In this document: piece by piece, positions 1 through 5,377 of the stretch
Numbering within the stretch: the first letter of the stretch is position 1
Layout: the number at the start of each line of letters is the position of its first letter
Assembly: GCA_947474875.1 (NCBI GenBank)
Contig: CANJKY010000326.1
Span: 1-5,377 of the forward strand
DNA from: Gemmataceae bacterium
GTDB taxonomy: Bacteria > Planctomycetota > Planctomycetia > Gemmatales > Gemmataceae
Direction: 5' to 3'
Length of the DNA stretch: 5,377 nt
Translations under genes and position numbers: made by a program
The notes under the pieces: generated by a model
Database searches by the model: none
What the model saw: the letters and a program-made list of their open reading frames with translations, nothing else
Told to the model about the DNA's origin: nothing

Positions 1-69
1 AGCACCGCCGGCACCCGCATGAGCCGGGCGGCATCGAACGCCCGGCCGACCAGCCGGGTGAACGACTCC
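1..69 (+). repeat. Inverted copy of bases 580-648 (69 bp, perfect)
   Basis: Bases 1-69 read base for base as the reverse complement of bases 580-648, which lie inside the receiver-to-AAA+ linker of the response regulator gene. The match ends sharply between bases 69 and 70 and on the left runs to the window edge, so it may be longer. The native copy is the one in the regulator gene, because there it encodes sensible protein in the right frame. This copy interrupts the histidine kinase just upstream of its G1 box. The likely cause is a fold-back chimera; a true inversion cannot be excluded. Confidence 0.95.
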
Positions 70-285
70 GGTTCCGGCATCGCGGCCGAACTCACGGCCG
101 TGTTGTTCACCCCGTTCGCCACCACCAAGCCGTCCGGCACCGGGTTGGGATTGGCCGTAGCCCGCCGGGTGGCCGAGGACCACGGCGGCACCCTGACGGC
201 CGCCAACCGGCCTGGGGGCGGGGCTTGTTTCACCGTCACCCTGCCGGCCGCGGAGGATGCCGATGCCGAAACTCCTGGTCGTTGA
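1..285 (+). CDS. Sensor histidine kinase, C-terminal ATPase-domain fragment (5' end missing/chimeric)
   Basis: This is the end of a two-component sensor kinase, which would bind ATP and autophosphorylate on a His (not in the window) before passing phosphate to the regulator encoded next. Counting codons from base 1, the G1 box DSGSGI is at residues 22-27, the F box LFTPFATTK at 35-43 and the G2 box GTGLGLAVA at 46-54, followed by the usual EDHGG and a final beta strand (CFTVTLPA). The stop is TGA at 283-285. The N box, the dimerisation/phosphoacceptor helix and any sensor domain are absent. The residues before the G1 box are not kinase sequence: bases 1-69 are antisense regulator sequence that happens to be open in this frame. 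Genuine kinase coding therefore begins at about base 64-70, and the ATG at 19 is not a real start. The gene overlaps the regulator start, which suggests translational coupling. The HATPase identity is near certain; the subfamily and signal are unknown. Confidence 0.85.
   Translation, partial: STAGTRMSRAASNARPTSRVNDSGSGIAAELTAVLFTPFATTKPSGTGLGLAVARRVAEDHGGTLTAANRPGGGACFTVTLPAAEDADAETPGR
252..256 (+). promoter_or_regulatory. Ribosome binding site of the response regulator (GGAGG)
   Basis: A perfect GGAGG touches the ATG at 257 with no spacer but lies six bases before the in-frame ATG at 263. That is a normal Shine-Dalgarno distance, so it favours 263 as the start. The site lies inside the end of the kinase gene, consistent with coupled translation. 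Confidence 0.7.
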
Positions 286-1717
286 CGACGAGCCGATCAT
301 CCGACACTCGTTCCAGAAGGCGTTCGCTTCTGCCGAGGTCGAGGTGCTGACCGCCGGGACGGTTGCCGAGGGACGGCGGCGGGTCGAAGCCGACCAGCCC
401 GACGTGGTGGTCGTGGACTTGCAACTCCCGGACGGATCCGGACTGGACCTGCTCCGGTGGGCGACGGAGATTGACCCCCGACGGCCGGTCATCTTGATCA
501 CCGCCCGAGGGACCGCCGACGCGGCCATCGAGGCGATGACCCGCGGGGCGTTCGACTACCTGCTCAAACCCCTCGACTTGGAGTCGTTCACCCGGCTGGT
601 CGGCCGGGCGTTCGATGCCGCCCGGCTCATGCGGGTGCCGGCGGTGCTGCCGGACGAGCCGGCCGTCGACCGCATCCTCGGCCGCACCCCGGCGGTCCAG
701 GAGATGTGCAAGCAGATCGGCCGGGTCGCCCGGCAGGATGTGAATGTGCTGATTGTCGGGGAGTCCGGGACCGGGAAGGAGTTGGTCGCCCGCGCCATCT
801 ACCACAACAGCACGCGGGCAGACAAACCGTTCCTGGCGATCAACTGTGCCGCCATCCCGGAGGCACTGGTCGAGAGCGAACTGTTCGGCCACGAACTCGG
901 GGCGTTCACCGGGGCGCAGCGGCAGCGGGTGGGCAAGTTCGAGCAGTGCGACGGCGGGACGCTCCTGCTCGACGAGATTGGCGACATGCCCCTCCCGGTG
1001 CAGGCCAAGATGCTCCGGCTTCTCCAAGAGCAGCAGTTCGAGCGAGTCGGCGGAAGTCAGACTCTCACCACCCAGGTCCGTATCCTGGCTGCCACCAACC
1101 GGAACCTGGAACAACTCATCGCGGACGGGAGGTTCCGGAGCGATTTGTACTACCGGCTGAAGGTGGTCACGATCGCGGTGCCGCCTCTGCGCGACCGAGC
1201 GGACGACATTCCCGAACTGGCTCACCACTTCTTGTTCCGCTTCGCCCGCGAACTCGGCCGGGACGCCCGCGGGTTCGCCCCGGAGGTAATCGAACGGTTC
1301 CAGCGATACCCGTGGCCGGGCAACGTGCGGGAACTCCAGGGGGTGATCAAGGAGTCCCTCTTGCGGGCTACCGGGCAGACGATCCTCACCGAATTCCTGC
1401 CGCCGAGTCTTGTCACCGACGTGACAGAGGCACTTGTCAGCGGGACAGCCACTCCGCCTCCGTTATCGACCGGGCCGACCCTGGGCGAGTTGATCGAGGC
1501 CGCGATCTCGGACGGCCAGGGGGACGTGTACGGTCGCGTGATTCGGGAGGCGGAGCGGGAGTTGATCACCCGGGCACTGAGGGCTACCCACGGGCACCAA
1601 GCTCAGGCCAGTGAACGGCTCGGTATCAACCGTACGACCTTGAGGTACAAGCTCAAGGAACTCGGGATCACGCTCGACAAGGTGGTGTCTGACCGCGGCG
1701 AGGCCCTGCCTGAGTAA
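263..1717 (+). CDS. NtrC-family sigma-54-dependent response regulator (receiver / AAA+ / Fis HTH)
   Basis: This DNA-binding activator should use ATP hydrolysis to open promoters held by sigma-54 RNA polymerase once its receiver is phosphorylated. Numbering from the ATG at 263 gives 484 residues, typical for the family. Receiver, residues 1-115: acidic pair D8-D9, phosphoacceptor D52 in VVVDLQLPDGSG, T80 and K102 (LLKP). AAA+ domain, about 138-360: Walker A GESGTGKE at 166-173, sigma-54-contacting GAFTGA loop at 213-218, Walker B GGTLLLDEIGD at 231-241, sensor I around N279, arginine-finger segment RFRSDLYYR at 290-298, sensor II WPGNVREL at 351-358. A linker of about 65 residues leads to a Fis-type helix-turn-helix (about 428-472, with SERLGINRTTLRYKLKELG). 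All catalytic and sigma-54-contact motifs are intact, so it should be a working activator. A start at 257 would add two residues. It follows the kinase with a 23-base overlap, so the two form a cognate pair; the sigma-54 promoter downstream points to the efflux genes as a target (inference). Confidence 0.95.
   Translation: MPKLLVVDDEPIIRHSFQKAFASAEVEVLTAGTVAEGRRRVEADQPDVVVVDLQLPDGSGLDLLRWATEIDPRRPVILITARGTADAAIEAMTRGAFDYLLKPLDLESFTRLVGRAFDAARLMRVPAVLPDEPAVDRILGRTPAVQEMCKQIGRVARQDVNVLIVGESGTGKELVARAIYHNSTRADKPFLAINCAAIPEALVESELFGHELGAFTGAQRQRVGKFEQCDGGTLLLDEIGDMPLPVQAKMLRLLQEQQFERVGGSQTLTTQVRILAATNRNLEQLIADGRFRSDLYYRLKVVTIAVPPLRDRADDIPELAHHFLFRFARELGRDARGFAPEVIERFQRYPWPGNVRELQGVIKESLLRATGQTILTEFLPPSLVTDVTEALVSGTATPPPLSTGPTLGELIEAAISDGQGDVYGRVIREAERELITRALRATHGHQAQASERLGINRTTLRYKLKELGITLDKVVSDRGEALPE
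580..648 (-). repeat. Native copy of the 69-bp inverted repeat inside the response regulator
   Basis: This stretch encodes the end of the receiver domain and the start of the linker in the regulator's frame. Its exact reverse complement forms bases 1-69. The arms are separated by 510 bases. There is no recombinase gene or recombination-site signature in the window that would suggest programmed inversion. Confidence 0.95.
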
Positions 1718-1746
1718 TACAGTGGCATTGGACGCGGATAGTAACA

Positions 1747-1766
1747 GGTGAGGCGAAAATTTCACC
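1747..1766. promoter_or_regulatory. Dyad GGTGA-N10-TCACC, possible activator site or hairpin
   Basis: Five-base arms at 1747-1751 and 1762-1766 pair exactly, with ten bases between them. It lies 30 bases after the regulator's stop and about 166 bases upstream of the predicted sigma-54 start point, a normal distance for an enhancer-like site. A weak RNA hairpin is the alternative; there is no T-run after it. The function is inferred only from position and symmetry. Confidence 0.3.
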
Positions 1767-1784
1767 GCGACGGTTAGAGTCGCG
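1766..1784. promoter_or_regulatory. Dyad CGCGAC-N7-GTCGCG, possible activator site or hairpin
   Basis: Perfect six-base arms at 1766-1771 and 1779-1784 with a seven-base spacer. The centre is about 148 bases upstream of the predicted sigma-54 start point, within the range where NtrC-type activators usually bind. It could also fold as a short GC-rich RNA hairpin after the regulator gene, but lacks a T-tract. Confidence 0.35.
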
Positions 1785-1848
1785 TCTCCATACCTTGGAT
1801 CAGCCGTCGCTATCGCCGAGCGCGCTGAACTCGTCAGATTTCGCAACC

Positions 1849-1860
1849 TATTCGAGAATA
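1849..1860. promoter_or_regulatory. Dyad TATTC-GA-GAATA
   Basis: Two five-base arms pair exactly around a central GA in the most A/T-rich part of the intergenic region. The centre is 19 bases upstream of the centre of the 14-bp palindrome at 1867-1880, roughly two helical turns, so both could be met on one DNA face. A binding role is inferred from symmetry and spacing only. Confidence 0.3.
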
Positions 1861-1866
1861 AAAAGT

Positions 1867-1880
1867 TGTGACCGGTCACA
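1867..1880. promoter_or_regulatory. Perfect 14-bp palindrome TGTGACCGGTCACA, likely operator
   Basis: The 14 bases equal their own reverse complement with no spacer. It sits 17 bases upstream of the GG of the -24 element, centred near -50 from the predicted start point. That is close for a classical sigma-54 activator site, so it may bind the adjacent regulator in an unusual position or a second, modulating protein. The GTGA/TCAC half-sites echo the GGTGA/TCACC arms of the dyad at 1747-1766, though the spacing differs. Confidence 0.55.
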
Positions 1881-1895
1881 GGTCAGCCATACAGT

Positions 1896-1914
1896 TTGGT
1901 ACTCGGGTTGCTTT
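1896..1914 (+). promoter_or_regulatory. Sigma-54 (-24/-12) promoter for the efflux operon
   Basis: The sequence TTGGTAC-N5-TTGCTTT matches the sigma-54 consensus (TTGGCACG-N4-TTGCW). The invariant GG is at 1898-1899 and the GC at 1910-1911, with exactly the required ten bases between. The predicted start point is about base 1923, leaving a leader of about 48 bases before the adaptor ATG at 1971. The gene just upstream encodes a sigma-54 activator, which raises confidence. The match is read by eye; the start point has not been measured. Confidence 0.75.
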
Positions 1915-1956
1915 GCTCGATTTTCGCAGCACCTGATATGCCTCCTGGCCTGGATC

Positions 1957-1963
1957 AACGAGG
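1957..1963 (+). promoter_or_regulatory. Ribosome binding site of the adaptor gene (AACGAGG)
   Basis: A GAGG core at 1960-1963 lies seven bases before the ATG at 1971. The other in-frame candidates, TTG at 1896 and ATG at 1938, have no comparable site, and 1896 lies inside the promoter itself. This decides the start. Confidence 0.6.
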
Positions 1964-1970
1964 TTTCTCG

Positions 1971-3392
1971 ATGAGCCATTTACCGACGCGGTCGCGCTAC
2001 ATGCGGCGGTTGACCGTTGGCGCCACGATCGTGGGTGTCGGTGGGGCCATCGCATTTTGGACCTGGCAGAGCCGTTCCCTGGCGCTTCCGCCGCATGGAC
2101 CGTCGGCCGCCGCTGCCGCCCCGCCGCCGTCGGCCGGCGGGGCCGTTCCGGTCGAGGTTGTTCGTCCGACGGCCGGCGGTATCCGCCGGGTGTGTACCCA
2201 ACCCGGCACGGTCGAGCCGTTCGAGGCCGCCGACTTGTACGCCAAGGCGTCCGGGTTCCTGGCCGAGCAGGCGGTGGACATCGGCAGCCGGGTGAAGAAG
2301 GGGGACATCCTCGCCCGGATCGCCGTGCCTGAGTACGAGAAACAGGTCCAGCGGGACGCCGCCCGTGTGAAGGACGCGGCCGCAAAGGTCAAGCAGATGG
2401 AGGCCCACCTGGCGGCCGCGAAGTCCGAGGCGAAGGCGGCGGACGCGGCCGTCACCCTGGCCAAGGTCATGGTCCGGGCGAAGACCTCGTACCGCCAGTA
2501 CCGGGAGAAGCAGCTCGGCCGGTTCAAGGAGTTGGCAAAGGAGAGGGCGCTGGACGCGCGGGCGGTGGACGAGCAGGAGGACTTCTACCTATCCGCCCTG
2601 GAAGCCGAGAACGCGGCGAAGGAGGGAGTCAACGCGGCCAGCGAGCGGGCGTCAACCGCCCGGGCCAAGATCGACCAGGCGGTCGCCGACGTGGACGAGG
2701 CGAACGCCGGGGTGGAGGTGGCGGCGGCCGAGTTGGAACGGTCCCAGGTGCTGCTCGCCTACACGGTCATCAGGTCCCCGTACACCGGGGTGGTCACCCG
2801 ACGTACCTACCACGTCGGCGACTTCGTCAAGTCGGCCGACCAGGGCGGCACCACCCCGGTGCTGGCGGTCGAGCGGACGGATGTGATGCGGGTGGTCGTC
2901 CGGGTGCCCGACCGGGACGTGCCGTACGTCAGCATGGGCGACCCGGCGGTGGTCGAGATCGACGCCCTGCCCGGGGTAGTGTTTGAGACGAAGGGGACGA
3001 ACAAGGTCGGGGTGAGCCGGTGGGCGGATGCCGAAGACCCTCAGAGCCGGACGATGCGGACAGAGGTGGACGTGCCGAACCCGGAAGACAGGCTGCGGCA
3101 CGGCATGTACGGGCGAGTCGCCCTGACGCTAAGTGAGGGCACCCCGGGTGCCGTTCGGGTGCCGTCTGCGGCCCTGTCCGGGAAGGCCGAAGGCGGGCGG
3201 GGGACGGTCCGGGTGGTCCGCGACGGGAAGGCGCACGCCGTCCCGGTCCGGTACGCCACCGACAACGGGATCGAGGCCGAGGTGGTCACCGGGCTGGCTC
3301 CGACCGACGTTGTGATCGTCCGGGCTTCGGGTCCGCTCGACGAGGGCACGTCGGTCGCGATCGGGGGCGAAGCCCAGGCTGTGGGGCACTGA
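1971..3392 (+). CDS. RND efflux periplasmic adaptor subunit (HlyD/AcrA-type membrane fusion protein)
   Basis: The adaptor of a tripartite efflux pump spans the periplasm and links the inner membrane permease to an outer membrane channel. From the ATG at 1971 it has 473 residues. A basic N-terminus (MSHLPTRSRYMRR) is followed by one hydrophobic segment at 14-31 that should anchor it in the inner membrane; there is no lipobox Cys. Next come an Ala/Pro linker (40-58), the first half of the lipoyl domain (about 78-118), a long helical hairpin (about 121-262, rich in Ala, Lys and Glu), the second lipoyl half (263-286, IRSPYTGVVTRRTYHVGDFV), a beta-barrel (about 298-388) and a membrane-proximal domain (about 391-466). 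The hairpin turn has R184, L188, D195 and D200 where AcrA-type adaptors have the R-L-S-D channel-docking residues. The hairpin arms, about 67 residues each, are longer than in AcrA. The permease gene follows 109 bases downstream. The substrate is unknown. Confidence 0.93.
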   Translation: MSHLPTRSRYMRRLTVGATIVGVGGAIAFWTWQSRSLALPPHGPSAAAAAPPPSAGGAVPVEVVRPTAGGIRRVCTQPGTVEPFEAADLYAKASGFLAEQAVDIGSRVKKGDILARIAVPEYEKQVQRDAARVKDAAAKVKQMEAHLAAAKSEAKAADAAVTLAKVMVRAKTSYRQYREKQLGRFKELAKERALDARAVDEQEDFYLSALEAENAAKEGVNAASERASTARAKIDQAVADVDEANAGVEVAAAELERSQVLLAYTVIRSPYTGVVTRRTYHVGDFVKSADQGGTTPVLAVERTDVMRVVVRVPDRDVPYVSMGDPAVVEIDALPGVVFETKGTNKVGVSRWADAEDPQSRTMRTEVDVPNPEDRLRHGMYGRVALTLSEGTPGAVRVPSAALSGKAEGGRGTVRVVRDGKAHAVPVRYATDNGIEAEVVTGLAPTDVVIVRASGPLDEGTSVAIGGEAQAVGH

Positions 3393-3501
3393 CGCACCCA
3401 CACCGCGAACCGCCGCTGCGGCACATGCGAACCTCCCACCCCACGCGGGGCCGGTCGACCTCTCCCGGCCGGCCCCGCCCCTTCCGGACGCGAACCGCCT
3501 C
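3393..3501 (+). other. Adaptor-permease intercistronic spacer
   Basis: This 109-base non-coding gap carries a strong GC hairpin (3445-3478) flanked by an 11-base direct repeat, CGCGAACCGCC, at 3404-3414 and 3489-3499. A small GCCGC-T-GCGGC dyad follows the first repeat. No good promoter is seen. The second repeat ends two bases before the permease ATG, where a Shine-Dalgarno would be expected but is not evident. Confidence 0.6.
3445..3478 (+). other. 10-bp all-GC RNA hairpin between adaptor and permease
   Basis: GCGGGGCCGG at 3445-3454 pairs perfectly with CCGGCCCCGC at 3469-3478 around a 14-base loop. The stem should be very stable. What follows is C-rich (CCCCTTCC), not a T-run, so it is a poor intrinsic terminator. 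It may slow ribosomes or polymerase, or protect the upstream message from exonucleases, and so set the adaptor-to-permease ratio (inference). Confidence 0.55.
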
Positions 3502-5377
3502 ATGAACGGATTGATCCGCTTCTCGCTCGTCAACCCGCGAGCGACCACCGTGCTAACGCTGACGGTCGTCATCGCCGGGGCCGTCTCGCTGTCACTCATC
3601 CCGGCCGACATCCTGCCGGTGTACAAGTCGCCGGCGGTGCAGGTGCTGACGTTCTACAACGGCATGTCGGCCACGAACGTCGAGGCCGACATCACCGGGC
3701 GGATGGAGCGGTGGTGCGGGCAGGCGGCCGGGACGCGGCGGCAGGAGTCCCGGTCGATCGTCGGAGCCAGCATCATCCGCAACTACTATTCGGACGACAC
3801 CGACCCGAGCGCCGCCCTCACACAGGTCAACTCACTGGCCACCGCCGCCATCCCCAACCTTCCGCCGGGTACCCTACCGCCGGTCATCCTGCCGTACGAC
3901 CCGACATCGGCCACCCCGGTCTGCCTGGTCGCCCTGAACAGCAAGACGCAGGACGAGTCCACCCTGTACGACACCGGCCGATACCAGGTGCGGAACATGC
4001 TCATGGCGTCGCCGGGGGCGAACGCACCGGTGGTGTACGGCGGCCGGCTGCGGACCGTTCTGGCATTGCTCGACCGGGAGAAGTTGCAGGCCCGCAACCT
4101 GTCGCCGATGGACGTGATGGACGCCCTGGACCGGTACAACATTTTCCTTCCCGCCGGGGCTGCAAGGCTTGGTCCGACCGACTACGCGCTCGACTCGAAC
4201 TCGATGTACGAGTTCATCGACCGGATGGGGGACATCCCGGTTCGCACCGACCGGTCCGGGACTGTCTTCCTACGAGACGTGGCGGTGCCGAAGGACACAA
4301 GCCTGGTGCAGACGAACATCGTCCGGGTGGACGGCCGCCGGCAGGTTTACATCCCGGTGTACCGGCAGCAAGGAGCGAGCACTCTCGGGGTGGTCGGCGG
4401 GCTTCGTGACGGGTTGCCCGGAATGAAGGACCGGCTGACCACCCCGGACGTGGACCTCAAGCTGGTCATGGACCAGTCGGTGTACGTCAAGAGTTCGATC
4501 GAGTCCCTCGCCGAAGAAGGGGTGCTCGGGGCGGTCCTGTGCTCGATGGTCATTTTGCTGTTCCTTGGCGAGTGGCGACTCACCCTGGTAGCCGTGCTCA
4601 CCATCCCCATTGCTGTCCTCGGGGCGGTGGCCTGTCTGTTCGGGGTCGGCCAGACGATCAACGTCATGACCCTGGCCGGTCTCGCCCTGGCAATCGGCCC
4701 GCTGGTGGACCTGGCGATCGTGGTGCTGGAGAACACCCACCGCCACCTCGGCCTCGGGGCACGGCCGAAGGAGGCCGCATTCCTGGGGGCGAAGGAGGTG
4801 GCCATGCCGAGCCTGGCGGCCACCTTCTGCACCCTCCTGGTACTCCTCCCGCTCGCCATGATCCCGGGCCTCGGGGCGTTCCTGTTCAAGCCCCTGTTCC
4901 TGTCCGTCGCGTTCGCCGTGCTGATCGCCTACGCCGTGTCCCTGACGTTCGTCCCGGCCCGCTGCGCCGGTTGGCTGAAGGGGCACCCCGCCGCCCCGGT
5001 CGAGTCGCACACGGCCGACTACCAGCACCGGAACGAGCACGAGAACCTGGCCCGGAAGGGGCTGCTCGCCCGCGCGTTCGCCCGGTGGGAGTCGGCCATC
5101 GACGCCGCCATCCGGGCGTACACCCGGGTGCTCGGTCTCGTCATGAAAGCCCGCTTGTTGGTCATCGGGGGCGCGTTCGGACTGCTGGCCGTGGTCGTCG
5201 TCCTGCTCGGCCCGCAGCTCCGCCGGGAGTTCTTCCCGGAGGTGGACGCCGGGGCGTTCGAGGTGTACGTCCGGGCCAAGTCCGGCACCCGGATCGAGGT
5301 GACCGAGGGGTACGTCGAGGCGGTCGAGCAGTACGCCAAGAAGAAGCTGGGGGCGGACCTGGAGATCGCCATCAGTG
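3502..5377 (+). CDS. RND-superfamily efflux permease, N-terminal ~625 residues (3' truncated by window edge)
   Basis: This is the inner membrane pump that uses the proton gradient to drive substrate into the adaptor-channel complex. The frame is open from the ATG at 3502 to the last base with no stop; 625 codons are present of about 1,000-1,100 expected. The N-terminus MNGLIRFSLVNP and TM1 (about 12-33) are typical. The first porter region spans about 35-335. TM2 (about 340-356), TM3 (360-381), TM4 (388-410), TM5 (434-456), TM6 (461-487) and TM7 (552-570) follow, then the start of the second porter half, with the usual REFFPEVDAGAFEVYVRAKSG at 575-595. TM4 reads AIGPLVDLAIVVLENTHRH: one Asp, D403, and E410, with Leu where AcrB has its second Asp. 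The TM6-TM7 linker is His- and charge-rich (SHTADYQHRNEHEN). It probably shares the adaptor's sigma-54 promoter. No clear ribosome binding site is seen; a TTG at 3511 is a weaker start. Substrate class is unresolved. Confidence 0.93.
   Translation, partial: MNGLIRFSLVNPRATTVLTLTVVIAGAVSLSLIPADILPVYKSPAVQVLTFYNGMSATNVEADITGRMERWCGQAAGTRRQESRSIVGASIIRNYYSDDTDPSAALTQVNSLATAAIPNLPPGTLPPVILPYDPTSATPVCLVALNSKTQDESTLYDTGRYQVRNMLMASPGANAPVVYGGRLRTVLALLDREKLQARNLSPMDVMDALDRYNIFLPAGAARLGPTDYALDSNSMYEFIDRMGDIPVRTDRSGTVFLRDVAVPKDTSLVQTNIVRVDGRRQVYIPVYRQQGASTLGVVGGLRDGLPGMKDRLTTPDVDLKLVMDQSVYVKSSIESLAEEGVLGAVLCSMVILLFLGEWRLTLVAVLTIPIAVLGAVACLFGVGQTINVMTLAGLALAIGPLVDLAIVVLENTHRHLGLGARPKEAAFLGAKEVAMPSLAATFCTLLVLLPLAMIPGLGAFLFKPLFLSVAFAVLIAYAVSLTFVPARCAGWLKGHPAAPVESHTADYQHRNEHENLARKGLLARAFARWESAIDAAIRAYTRVLGLVMKARLLVIGGAFGLLAVVVVLLGPQLRREFFPEVDAGAFEVYVRAKSGTRIEVTEGYVEAVEQYAKKKLGADLEIAIS

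Larger units (their letters stand above)
1718..1970 (+). other. Regulatory intergenic region between response regulator and efflux genes
   Basis: This 253-base non-coding stretch is visibly richer in A/T than the flanking genes, especially 1840-1866. It holds a series of dyads (1747-1766, 1766-1784, an 8-bp palindrome AGCGCGCT at 1819-1826, 1849-1860, 1867-1880), then a sigma-54 promoter match and the adaptor's ribosome binding site. No convincing terminator with a T-tract follows the regulator gene, so read-through into the efflux genes is possible. Confidence 0.75.

Noticed and set aside
19..69. ATG at 19 as the start of a small protein or of the kinase
   Set aside because: Bases 1-69 are antisense response-regulator sequence; the peptide before the G1 box has no kinase features and no ribosome binding site.
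1..648. Programmed invertible switch bounded by the 69-bp inverted repeats
   Set aside because: No recombinase is present, both arms are protein-coding sequence of one gene, and the upstream copy disrupts a conserved kinase domain. A chimera explains it more simply, though it is kept as a finding.
236..1228. Long antisense open frame (330 codons) opposite the regulator gene
   Set aside because: It lies wholly opposite a well-supported gene with all family motifs. Long antisense frames are common in GC-rich DNA, and its product is low-complexity His/Arg/Pro-rich with no recognisable domain.
1723..1738. TGGCATTGGACGCGG as a second sigma-54 promoter
   Set aside because: The GG is present but ten bases later there is GG instead of the invariant GC, and no TTGC element.
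1896..1970. TTG at 1896 or ATG at 1938 as the adaptor start
   Set aside because: 1896 is inside the sigma-54 promoter and upstream of the predicted transcript start; 1938 lacks a ribosome binding site. ATG 1971 has GAGG at seven bases and gives a normal basic N-terminus plus membrane segment.
3445..3490. Hairpin at 3445-3478 as a transcription terminator ending the adaptor transcript
   Set aside because: No T-tract follows the stem, and the permease directly downstream needs the same promoter; a terminator would separate obligate partners.
3711..4409. Same-strand open frame of 232 codons within the permease region
   Set aside because: It is an alternate frame of the permease gene; the frame from 3502 carries the clear RND motifs and is open to the window end.
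4270..5040. Antisense open frame (256 codons) opposite the permease gene
   Set aside because: Gly/Glu/His-rich shadow of the RND coding frame, with no domain and no start signals.

Overview
The window is a GC-rich bacterial segment with four genes, all on the + strand. They form one regulatory and transport module: the 3' end of a sensor histidine kinase gene, a complete NtrC-type sigma-54-dependent response regulator, a complete periplasmic adaptor (HlyD/AcrA-type membrane fusion protein), and the first ~625 codons of an RND-superfamily efflux permease that runs off the right edge. The strong G/C third-position bias, the Ala/Pro-rich adaptor linker and the general look of the RND protein recall large-genome Planctomycetes of the Gemmata group. 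That assignment is an impression from sequence style, not a proof; there is no rRNA or marker gene here.

Layout. Bases 1-285: end of a histidine kinase ATPase domain. Its first 69 bases are an exact reverse complement of bases 580-648 inside the next gene, so the left edge looks like a fold-back chimera (amplification or assembly) or, less likely, a real inversion. Bases 263-1717: response regulator (receiver, AAA+ with an intact GAFTGA loop, Fis-type HTH), overlapping the kinase gene by 23 bases. Bases 1718-1970: a 253-base intergenic region with several dyads and a strong -24/-12 sigma-54 promoter match. Bases 1971-3392: adaptor. Bases 3393-3501: spacer with a 10-bp all-GC hairpin. Bases 3502-5377: RND permease, no stop reached.

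How it fits together (inference). The kinase senses an unknown signal and phosphorylates the regulator. The regulator has every part needed to activate sigma-54 RNA polymerase, and the only clear sigma-54 promoter in the window lies directly between it and the efflux genes. The simplest reading is a locally encoded switch: two-component signal to sigma-54 promoter to adaptor and pump. The adaptor carries an R-L-x-D version of the TolC-docking tip motif, so an outer membrane channel is expected, probably encoded beyond the right edge. The pump substrate cannot be told; the TM4 motif has one Asp (VDLA) and is neither the AcrB type (VDDA) nor the CzcA type. No mobile element, tRNA, rRNA or CRISPR array is seen.
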